Part shown: positions 40,153-47,200 of the stretch, in pieces
How the letters are laid out: every line of letters begins with the position of its first letter
How positions within the stretch are numbered: the stretch's first letter is position 1
NCBI RefSeq assembly: GCF_021172145.1
Contig: NZ_CP089095.1
Span: 1,798,001 to 1,862,000, forward strand
DNA: 64,000 bases
Direction: 5' to 3'
Source of the DNA: Flavobacterium cyclinae
Lineage (GTDB): Bacteria; Bacteroidota; Bacteroidia; Flavobacteriales; Flavobacteriaceae
The notes under the pieces: model-generated
The model's input: only the letters and a program-made list of their open reading frames with translations
The model's database searches: none
Told to the model about the DNA's origin: nothing
Made by a program: the position numbers and the translations under genes

Positions 40153-41499
40153 ATGAAAACTTTCTTAGAATTCGATTTACCAAAATCATTACAAAAAGCA
40201 TTAGACGAATTAGGTTTTGTGCACGCTACACCTATTCAAGAAAAATCGCATTCTGTAATTCTATCAGGAAGAGACGTAATGGGAATTGCACAAACCGGAA
40301 CCGGTAAAACCTTCGCCTACTTATTACCTATCCTAAAACAATGGAAATTTCAAAATAACGAATCACCAAGAGTAGTTATTTTAGTTCCCACACGTGAATT
40401 AGTAGTACAAGTAGCAGAAGAAGTTGAAAAACTAACCAAATACATGAGTGTACGAACGCTTGGTATATATGGTGGCGTTAACATAAATACACAAAGAAAA
40501 GCACTAGCAGAAGGAGTTGATATTTTAGTAGGGACGCCTGGACGTGTTATGGATTTAGCACTTGACGGTGTTTTACGTTTTGATTCGCTTCAAAAATTAG
40601 TCATTGACGAATTTGACGAAATCTTAAACTTAGGGTTCCGTGCGCAATTGACTTCAATATTAACCATGATGCGTGGTAAAAAACAAAATATCTTATTCTC
40701 GGCAACCATGACCGAAGAAGTTGATGAAATGTTAGATGAATATTTTGATTTTCCTGAAGAAGTTTCCTTAGCACCAAGCGGAACACCTTTAGAGCAAATC
40801 GAGCAAATAGTATATCAAGTTCCGAATTTCTTAACGAAATTAAATCTAATAAAACATTTAATTCACGAAACGGAAGGAATGGATCGTGTGTTGATTTTCG
40901 TGAACAACAAACGTATCGTAGAATTAGTTTCCGAAACCTTAGAAAGCGAATTTCCAGAGCAATTTGGAGTAATTCACTCTAATAAATCACAAAATTATCG
41001 TTTGAATACGATGGCTGCATTTCAGGCGGGCGAATTAAGAGGTTTGGTTACAACCGATATCATGGCACGTGGTTTGGATATTTCTGATATTACGCACGTT
41101 ATCAACTTACAATTTACCGAAGAACCTGAAAAATACATGCACCGTATCGGTAGAACCGGTCGTGCTGATAAAACAGGTGTTGCTATAAGTTTGATTTCAC
41201 CAAGCGAAGTAGAACCAAAAATTGAGGTAGAATTATTAATGAATACCGAAATCAAAGAACTTCCAATACCAGAAGATTTAAAAATAGAAGAACGCTATTT
41301 AGACTTCGAAAAGGAAAAGAAAAAAATGAAGTTCTTACTAAAAACCCCTAAAAGAGAGGGTGGTCAAGCATTCCATGAAAAGAAAGACAAAAACAAAAAA
41401 GTCAACCTAGGCGGTCCAGGAAAACGTACTCCAAGAAAAACAGAATCCAGAAACCGTGCTGTGGAAAGAAAACGCGCGGAGAAGAAAAAGAAGAGATAG
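40153..41499 (+). CDS. DEAD-box RNA helicase (RhlE/CsdA-like), motif II DEFD
   Basis: A 448-residue ATP-dependent RNA helicase. Q motif FVHATPIQEKS, motif I AQTGTGKT, Ia PTRELVVQ, Ib TPGRVMD, II DEFD (usually DEAD), III SAT, IV IFVNNK, V TTDIMARGLDIS, VI HRIGRTGRAD are all present. A basic Lys/Arg-rich tail follows residue 395, suited to RNA binding. Bacteroidota carry several such paralogues for ribosome assembly and cold growth. The ATG at 40153 lies after a -7 element; an earlier in-frame start falls inside it. Confidence 0.94.
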   Translation: MKTFLEFDLPKSLQKALDELGFVHATPIQEKSHSVILSGRDVMGIAQTGTGKTFAYLLPILKQWKFQNNESPRVVILVPTRELVVQVAEEVEKLTKYMSVRTLGIYGGVNINTQRKALAEGVDILVGTPGRVMDLALDGVLRFDSLQKLVIDEFDEILNLGFRAQLTSILTMMRGKKQNILFSATMTEEVDEMLDEYFDFPEEVSLAPSGTPLEQIEQIVYQVPNFLTKLNLIKHLIHETEGMDRVLIFVNNKRIVELVSETLESEFPEQFGVIHSNKSQNYRLNTMAAFQAGELRGLVTTDIMARGLDISDITHVINLQFTEEPEKYMHRIGRTGRADKTGVAISLISPSEVEPKIEVELLMNTEIKELPIPEDLKIEERYLDFEKEKKKMKFLLKTPKREGGQAFHEKKDKNKKVNLGGPGKRTPRKTESRNRAVERKRAEKKKKR

Positions 41500-41524
41500 T
41501 CTTAAGAACTCAAAATTCTACTTC

Positions 41525-41602
41525 CGTCACTTCGAGTGATTTTATATTTTAAAAACCCTAGTTTTTGAAATTTTAAATTGTGTCGAAAACTATAGAAACG
41601 AT
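41525..41602 (+). repeat. Hairpin repeat copy A (CGTCACTTCGAGTG ... GTATCGAGAACTGTAG type)
   Basis: A 78-bp unit with conserved left end CGTCACTTCGAGTGAT and right end close to TGTGTCGAAAACTATAGA. Between them is a hairpin: 11 bp (41546-41556 with 41561-41571, one G-T pair) and loop CCTA. The 413-bp gap 41500-41912 holds this and two related units and no gene. Confidence 0.75.
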
Positions 41603-41612
41603 ATAACACCAC

Positions 41613-41690
41613 CGTCACTTCGAGTGATTTTTAAAAGGAAAAATGCTAATTTTTTCTTTTAAAAATTGTATCGAGAACTGTAGAAACGAT
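41613..41690 (+). repeat. Hairpin repeat copy B
   Basis: Also 78 bp, 10 bp after copy A, with the same left end and the right end ATTGTATCGAGAACTGTAGA. The stem sequence differs from copy A but is again self-complementary: 17 bp (41628-41644 with 41649-41665, one G-T pair), loop GCTA. Confidence 0.78.
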
Positions 41691-41700
41691 TACTTTTCAT

Positions 41701-41766
41701 TAGTTCTCGATACATTTTGCATTTGTAAATCTTTGGATTTACAAATGCAAAACACTCGAAGTGACG
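41701..41766 (-). repeat. Hairpin repeat copy C, inverted
   Basis: On the minus strand it begins CGTCACTTCGAGTG and ends TGTATCGAGAACTA. The stem is a third, unrelated sequence: a perfect 17-bp pair (41715-41731 with 41736-41752) with a 4-nt loop. B and C together also form one large inverted repeat. Confidence 0.78.
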
Positions 41767-41887
41767 ATTGTGAAATTAGATTTTTTAAACTATTTCAGTA
41801 AAAAATCCTTAAAAATTTCTCCAATCCGTGTAATCCGCGTTCCAAAAAAATGACTCCAATATCTATAGTAATCTAAATGGAATTTCG

Positions 41888-41895
41888 TACTTTTG
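41888..41895 (+). promoter_or_regulatory. -7 promoter element (TACTTTTG) of the BatA-like gene
   Basis: An exact TAnnTTTG match 17 nt upstream of the start codon. Confidence 0.5.
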
Positions 41896-41912
41896 ACAAA
41901 TTCTAATAATAA

Positions 41913-43838
41913 ATGCAGTTCAAACATCCAGAAATTCTCTACTTCCTTTTTCTGTTGGTTATACCAATTTTGGTGCATTTATTTCAATTACGTCGTTTTA
42001 AAAAAGAATATTTTACTAACGTAAAACTGCTTAAAGAACTTCAAATTCAAACCCGAAAAAGTTCTAAAATCAAGAAATGGTTGTTGTTGGCGACACGTTT
42101 ATTGTTATTAACTTGTTTGATTTTAGCTTTTGCACAGCCTTTTTTCAACGCCAAAGACACCACAAATAAAGGAAACGAACTCATCATTTTATTAGACAAC
42201 TCGTTTTCGATGCAGGCCAAAGGTGCAAAAGGCGAATTACTCAAACGTAGCATTCAAGATTTATTAGAAGAATTACCCGAAAACCAACAATTCTCATTAC
42301 TTACGAATTCCGAAGTGTTTTGGGACACTGATATCAAATCGATTCAAAAAGAATTGCAGAATTTGAAGTATTCTGCGATGCCGTTTCAATTTGATTATTT
42401 GATTAATCAAGTCGAAACCAAAAAGAAAAACACTAAAAAAGATTACGTTATCATTACCGATGCGATACAATCCGAAAGCAAAAAAGCCTTGGATTTAGCA
42501 GAAAATAATATCGTATATTTCATACAACCCGAAGCGCAAAACAAAACCAATATCAGCATTGATAAAGTCGTGATTTCACAAGTTTTGGATCAGTTTTACG
42601 AATTAAAAATCACGCTTCAAGCTTTTGGAGAAAACGAAAATGAAGTGCCACTTTCTGTTTTCAGTAACAATAAAGCGATTGCAAAAACCATCGCAAAATT
42701 TGAAAATCAAAAAACAGAAATTGCAATCACCATTCCAAAAAACGATTTTCACGGAAATATTAGTATCGAAGATAATAGCTTAAGCTATGACAACGATTAC
42801 TATTTAAGCATTTCAAAACCAGAAAAAGCAAATGTAATCGCCATCGGAAATTCAGATAAAAACAATTTCTTAAGTCGTATTTTTACAGCTGATGAGTTTA
42901 ATTTTCAAAGCACGGAATTGGCTACTTTAGATTATAATCAAATCGAAAATCAAGATGCGATTGTGTTAAATGAATTGGAAGATTTACCAGTTGCTTTAGG
43001 AACAACACTAAAATCGTTTTATGAAAAAGGGGGCAATATTGTTTTGATTCCGAATGCGAAAAATACGCCTAGTCTATTAAACGCTTTCGTTAAAAACTTC
43101 GGTGGAATGAGCTATTCCCAACTTTCAACTTCTGGAAAACAAATCACGAAAATCAACTTTAATCATCCTTTATACCAAACGGTTTTTGAGAAGAAAGTGA
43201 CTAATTTTCAATATCCAAATGTGAAAGAAAGCTTCACTTTATCAGGAATTACGAACATTTTACAATACGAAGATAATTCAGTTTTCGTAGGTTCGACTAC
43301 CAATCGATTGGGAACGTTTTACGCTTTTTCAGCTCCGATTAACAAACAGAATAGTAACTTCCAAAACGCACCTTTAATTGTCCCAACCTTTTACAACATG
43401 GGACAAAATCAAGGAAAAACGGGAATTAACGCTTATACAATTGGAGAAAATGAAAACCTAATTCTAGAAACGATTTTAGCAAAAGATGAAGTGGTAACAG
43501 TTCAAAAAGAAGGCTACAGCTTTATTCCAATGCAACAAATTTTGAATACCAAATGCAAACTTTCATTTGGTGATTATCCTGAAGAAGCTGGAAATTTTGA
43601 AGTTTTAAAAGGCAATAATTCACTTAAAAAAATCAGTTTTAACTATCCAAGAACGGAAAGTGACTTATCAAAACTTTCCTCTTCAACATTTGAAAAATTC
43701 AAAAAAGTTAACAATATAAATACTGTTTTAAATGACATTGCGTCTGAACGAACTAGCAATGAAGTTTGGAAATGGTTTATCATCGCAACACTACTATTTT
43801 TAATAACAGAACTACTAATCCAAAAATTTGTAAAATGA
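41913..43838 (+). CDS. BatA/vWA-domain membrane protein (aerotolerance-type)
   Basis: A 641-residue protein with the BatA N-terminal signature FKHPEILYFLFLLVIPILVHLFQLRRFK (landmark, residues 3-30) and a second helix at about 55-76. Residues 88-200 are a von Willebrand A domain with the metal motif LLDNSFSMQ (DxSxS). A long extracytoplasmic region follows, and a C-terminal helix ends at VWKWFIIATLLFLITELLIQKFVK (618-641). The stop overlaps the next start as ATGA. The family is linked to stress or oxygen tolerance; exact role unknown. Confidence 0.88.
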   Translation: MQFKHPEILYFLFLLVIPILVHLFQLRRFKKEYFTNVKLLKELQIQTRKSSKIKKWLLLATRLLLLTCLILAFAQPFFNAKDTTNKGNELIILLDNSFSMQAKGAKGELLKRSIQDLLEELPENQQFSLLTNSEVFWDTDIKSIQKELQNLKYSAMPFQFDYLINQVETKKKNTKKDYVIITDAIQSESKKALDLAENNIVYFIQPEAQNKTNISIDKVVISQVLDQFYELKITLQAFGENENEVPLSVFSNNKAIAKTIAKFENQKTEIAITIPKNDFHGNISIEDNSLSYDNDYYLSISKPEKANVIAIGNSDKNNFLSRIFTADEFNFQSTELATLDYNQIENQDAIVLNELEDLPVALGTTLKSFYEKGGNIVLIPNAKNTPSLLNAFVKNFGGMSYSQLSTSGKQITKINFNHPLYQTVFEKKVTNFQYPNVKESFTLSGITNILQYEDNSVFVGSTTNRLGTFYAFSAPINKQNSNFQNAPLIVPTFYNMGQNQGKTGINAYTIGENENLILETILAKDEVVTVQKEGYSFIPMQQILNTKCKLSFGDYPEEAGNFEVLKGNNSLKKISFNYPRTESDLSKLSSSTFEKFKKVNNINTVLNDIASERTSNEVWKWFIIATLLFLITELLIQKFVK

Positions 43839-45094
43839 CGCAAGTTATTCTAAAACAAGCCAAAATCATCGACGCTTCAAGTCCGTTTCACAACCAAGTG
43901 ATGGATATTAAAATTGAAAACGGAACGATAACACAAATAGAAAAAGAAATCACAGCTACTTCGGGTTTTGAAGTTGTAAATATCCCGAATTTACACGTTT
44001 CAAAAGGTTGGATGGACAGCTCAGTTTCTTTCGGAGAACCAGGGTACGAAGACCGCGAAACTATTGAAAACGGATTAAAAGTTGCTGCTAAAAGCGGGTT
44101 TACAGCAGTAGCTTTACAACCGAATTCAAACCCAACTATCGATAATCAAGCGCAAGTGGGATTTGTTTTGGACAGAGCTAAAAACCAAGCCACAACTTTA
44201 TATCCAATCGGAGCTTTAACCAAAGGTAGCGAAGGAACGGATTTAGCGGAATTATTCGACATGAAAAACGCTGGAGCCATAGCGTTTGGTGATTACAAAA
44301 AAGCGTTACAAAATGCCAATCTTCAAAAAATTGCCTTGCAATACGTACAAGATTTCGACGGTATGTTGATTGCTTTTTGTCAAGATAGTACGTTAAAAGG
44401 AGTTGGAATTGCAAATGAAGGTGTGATTAGTACAAAACTAGGTATGAAAGGAATCCCTGCTTTAGCAGAAGAATTGCAAGTAGCACGTAACTTATTTTTA
44501 TTAGAATACACAGGCGGAAAATTACACATCCCAACCATTTCAACTCAAGGAAGCATCAAATTAATCAAAGAAGCTAAAGCAAAAGGATTACAAGTAACCT
44601 GTAGTGTTGCTGTTCATAATTTAGTCTTAAATGACGAAATGTTAATGGGATTTGACACCAGATACAGAGTATTACCTCCATTACGCGAAGAAGCAACCAG
44701 AAAAGCTTTAGTAGAAGCTGTTTTAGATGGAACAATTGATTGTATAACTTCTGATCACAATCCACTAGATATTGAACATAAGAAATTAGAATTTGATTTA
44801 GCGAAAGATGGAACTATTGGTTTAGAAAGTGCTTTTGGTGCTTTACTAACTATTTTACCACTTGAAGTTGTAGTTGAAAAATTAAACGCTAATAAACTGG
44901 TTTTCAATGTAGAAAATCCATCATTAGCAATTGGAAAAAAAGCTGATATTTCACTTTTCACTACTGAAGATAATTGGACATTTGGCAAAGAAAACATCTT
45001 ATCCAAATCAAAAAATTCAGCTTTCTTAGGACAAAAAATGAAAGGGAAAGCGATCGGAATTTACAATAATGGACAACTGATTTTAAACTCATAA
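43835..45094 (+). CDS. Dihydroorotase homologue lacking the HxH metal motif
   Basis: The ATG at 43835 overlaps the upstream stop as ATGA and gives 419 residues, the length of class I dihydroorotases. The amidohydrolase fold is clear (GEPGYEDRETIENGLKVAA, YTGGKLHIPTIST, CSVAVHNLVLND, ITSDHNPLDIEHK). However, where active enzymes have D-x-H-x-H, this protein has Asp61-Ser-Ser63-Val-Ser65, so both metal His ligands are replaced. Other ligand positions (VAVH, SDH) remain. Such homologues act as non-catalytic partners of aspartate transcarbamoylase in some bacteria; that role here is inference. It may be annotated pyrC elsewhere. Confidence 0.88.
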   Translation: MTQVILKQAKIIDASSPFHNQVMDIKIENGTITQIEKEITATSGFEVVNIPNLHVSKGWMDSSVSFGEPGYEDRETIENGLKVAAKSGFTAVALQPNSNPTIDNQAQVGFVLDRAKNQATTLYPIGALTKGSEGTDLAELFDMKNAGAIAFGDYKKALQNANLQKIALQYVQDFDGMLIAFCQDSTLKGVGIANEGVISTKLGMKGIPALAEELQVARNLFLLEYTGGKLHIPTISTQGSIKLIKEAKAKGLQVTCSVAVHNLVLNDEMLMGFDTRYRVLPPLREEATRKALVEAVLDGTIDCITSDHNPLDIEHKKLEFDLAKDGTIGLESAFGALLTILPLEVVVEKLNANKLVFNVENPSLAIGKKADISLFTTEDNWTFGKENILSKSKNSAFLGQKMKGKAIGIYNNGQLILNS

Positions 45095-45104
45095 ATTATT
45101 CAAA

Positions 45105-45425
45105 ATGAACGAAATTGAACAAGGAAAACAAACCGCAATTGTAAGTTATTTAACTATAATTGGTTCCGTAATAGCTATTTTTATGAATAACGAAACTAAA
45201 AATTCTTTTGCTAGTTTTCATATTCGTCAAGCTTTAGGAATTTTCGTGACTTTTTTTCTATTAGGTTATCCAATTGGTTATTTTGATAGTTGGATGATAA
45301 CGGCGTCTTATTGGACTTTTATATTTATTTTATGGTTGTTTGGTTTTATGAATGCCTTAAATGGAGAACAAAAACCTGTTCCTTTTTTAGGAGAATTGTA
45401 TCAAAAATTATTTAAAAGTTTCTAA
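45105..45425 (+). CDS. Small membrane protein of the Tic20/DUF4870-like type
   Basis: A 106-residue protein with three hydrophobic segments (about 12-27, 43-58 and 66-86) and the pattern KQTAIVSYLTIIGSVIAIFMN followed by SFASFHIRQALGIF, which occurs in DUF4870 and related import-component-like proteins. It starts 10 nt after the dihydroorotase homologue and is followed by an esterase; probably one transcript. Function unknown. Confidence 0.7.
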   Translation: MNEIEQGKQTAIVSYLTIIGSVIAIFMNNETKNSFASFHIRQALGIFVTFFLLGYPIGYFDSWMITASYWTFIFILWLFGFMNALNGEQKPVPFLGELYQKLFKSF

Positions 45426-45464
45426 ACTTTTTTAAACTTCCAAACATCAAAATCTTTATTAATA

Positions 45465-46109
45465 ATGAATTTATACTATTTAATCCAAGAACCTAAAATT
45501 AAGCACGATAAAAATCCGTTGCTTATATTACTTCATGGTTATGGCAGTAATGAAGAAGATTTATTTTCTTTCGCTTCTGAATTACCACAAGATCATTATG
45601 TGATTTCGGTGCGTGCTCCTTATGATTTACAACCTTACGGGCATGCTTGGTATGCGATTCATTTTGATGCGGATGAAAATAAGTTTTCAGATAATGTACA
45701 AGCTAAACAGTCAGTAGAATTAATTTCAGATTTTATTGATGAAGTAGTAAAACAATATCCTATCGATACTAAAAATGTTAACTTAATTGGATTTAGTCAA
45801 GGCGCTATTTTAAGTTATGCTACTGCCCTAACCTTTCCTGATAAAATTTCAAAAGTGGTTGCATTAAGCGGATATTTTAATCAAGAAATCATGCCCGAGG
45901 TTATAGACAAAAATGCCGTTTCACATTTAAAATTCTTTGTTTCGCATGGTTCGGTTGATCAAGTAATACCGGTGGAATGGGCTAGAAAAGCCAAACCAGC
46001 TTTAGAAAACTTAGGTTTAGAAGTGGTTTATCATGAATATCCAGTAGGTCATGGTGTAGCACCACAAAACTTTTATGATTTTAAAAATTGGTTAGTAAAA
46101 CAATCTTAA
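45465..46109 (+). CDS. Alpha/beta hydrolase, phospholipase/carboxylesterase family (YpfH-like)
   Basis: A 214-residue serine esterase with LLHGYGSNEEDLFSFA (oxyanion region), nucleophile elbow GFSQGAILSYA, Asp in HGSVDQVIPVEW and His in YPVGHGVAPQN. The arrangement is that of the short carboxylesterase/APT1 group. No signal peptide, so cytoplasmic. Physiological substrate unknown. Confidence 0.93.
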   Translation: MNLYYLIQEPKIKHDKNPLLILLHGYGSNEEDLFSFASELPQDHYVISVRAPYDLQPYGHAWYAIHFDADENKFSDNVQAKQSVELISDFIDEVVKQYPIDTKNVNLIGFSQGAILSYATALTFPDKISKVVALSGYFNQEIMPEVIDKNAVSHLKFFVSHGSVDQVIPVEWARKAKPALENLGLEVVYHEYPVGHGVAPQNFYDFKNWLVKQS

Positions 46110-46142
46110 GTAAAGGTTAGCAAAACTTTAAGCAATTATTCC

Positions 46143-46150
46143 TATTTTTG
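46143..46150 (+). promoter_or_regulatory. -7 promoter element (TATTTTTG) of tpx
   Basis: An exact TAnnTTTG match 23 nt upstream of the tpx ATG. Confidence 0.5.
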
Positions 46151-46173
46151 TAATCCAAAAAAAAAAATTAGGT

Positions 46174-46671
46174 ATGGCATCAATTACACTAGGAGGAAAT
46201 CCTGTTCACACAAATGGCGAATTGCCAACAGTAGGTTCAAAAGCTACTGATTTCAAATTAGTTAAAACCGATTTAGGAACTGCTTCATTGGCTGATTTTG
46301 CAGGTTCAAAAGTAGTATTAAACATTTTTCCAAGTGTAGATACTGGGACTTGTGCTGCATCGGTTAGAAAATTCAATGAAAAAGCAAGTACTTTAGCAAA
46401 TACGAAAGTGTTATGCATTTCTAGAGATTTACCTTTTGCTCAAAAACGTTTTTGTGGTGCTGAAGGATTAGAAAATGTAATCAACCTTTCTGATTTTAAA
46501 GACGGAAGTTTCGGTAAAAACTATGGTTTAGAAATTACAAACGGACCTTTAGCTGGTTTACATTCGCGTGTGGTAATCGTTTTAGACGAAAACGGAACTA
46601 TTTTACATACTGAACAAGTAAACGAAATCGCTGACGAGCCTAATTACGAAGCCGCTTTAGCAGTATTATAA
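46174..46671 (+). CDS. tpx: Thiol peroxidase Tpx (atypical 2-Cys peroxiredoxin)
   Basis: A 165-residue enzyme almost identical in layout to E. coli Tpx: peroxidatic Cys60 in [15 protein letters not shown] and resolving Cys94 in [11 protein letters not shown], with [13 protein letters not shown] near the end. It reduces alkyl and lipid peroxides using thioredoxin. A strong hairpin repeat follows the stop. Confidence 0.97.
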   Translation: MASITLGGNPVHTNGELPTVGSKATDFKLVKTDLGTASLADFAGSKVVLNIFPSVDTGTCAASVRKFNEKASTLANTKVLCISRDLPFAQKRFCGAEGLENVINLSDFKDGSFGKNYGLEITNGPLAGLHSRVVIVLDENGTILHTEQVNEIADEPNYEAALAVL

Positions 46672-46681
46672 TAAAACAAAA

Positions 46682-46738
46682 GTCATTTTGAATTCGTTTC
46701 AGTTTTAAAAATTGATTCTGAAACGAGTTCTGAATGGC
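46682..46738. repeat. Hairpin repeat 3' of tpx (GTCATTTTGAATTCGTTTCAG type)
   Basis: The left arm (46682-46702) and right arm (46718-46738) form a 21-bp stem as RNA, with 3 G-U pairs and one mismatch, and a 15-nt loop. There is no long T-run. It belongs to the GTCATTC...TTTCAG class of flavobacterial intergenic repeats and may stabilise or end the tpx transcript. Confidence 0.7.
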
Positions 46739-46792
46739 AAATTCATTTTGATTTGATTACACTTGAGAATCAAAAAAATAAATAGCATTTAA

Positions 46793-47167
46793 ATGAAATT
46801 CGAAAAAGACGAAACCCTTTTTACAGGCCGATTAAAAAGTATTGGATTTGCACTTAAAGGTGCAATTAAATTAATTACAACAGAGCATAGCGTTATGGTA
46901 CAATCTTCATTAGCTGTACTTATGACAATTGCTGGTTTTTATTTTGGCATCAACCGTTTTGAATGGATGATGCAAATCTTAGTTTTTGGTTTAGTGCTTG
47001 GAATAGAAGGCCTCAATACAGCTGTTGAAAAAATAGCTGATTTTGTTCATCCTGATTTTCATGAGCGCATCGGTTTTATCAAAGATATAGCTGCTGGAGC
47101 TGTGTTTTTTGCTGCCTTAACTGCTATTGCTATAGGCTGTATTATTTATTTTCCATATTTATTTTAA
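46793..47167 (+). CDS. Diacylglycerol kinase family protein (DgkA-type)
   Basis: A 124-residue membrane protein with three helices and the DgkA signature LGIEGLNTAVEKIADF; the N-terminal RLKSIGFALKGAIKLITTEHS is also typical. Members phosphorylate diacylglycerol or undecaprenol. Length is normal. It lies 33 nt before ftsK, which has its own -7 element. Confidence 0.93.
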   Translation: MKFEKDETLFTGRLKSIGFALKGAIKLITTEHSVMVQSSLAVLMTIAGFYFGINRFEWMMQILVFGLVLGIEGLNTAVEKIADFVHPDFHERIGFIKDIAAGAVFFAALTAIAIGCIIYFPYLF

Positions 47168-47173
47168 ATTCGC

Positions 47174-47181
47174 TACTTTTG
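47174..47181 (+). promoter_or_regulatory. -7 promoter element (TACTTTTG) of ftsK
   Basis: An exact TAnnTTTG match 19 nt upstream of the ftsK ATG. Confidence 0.5.
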
Positions 47182-47200
47182 TAAAAATTGTCGCGTTTAC

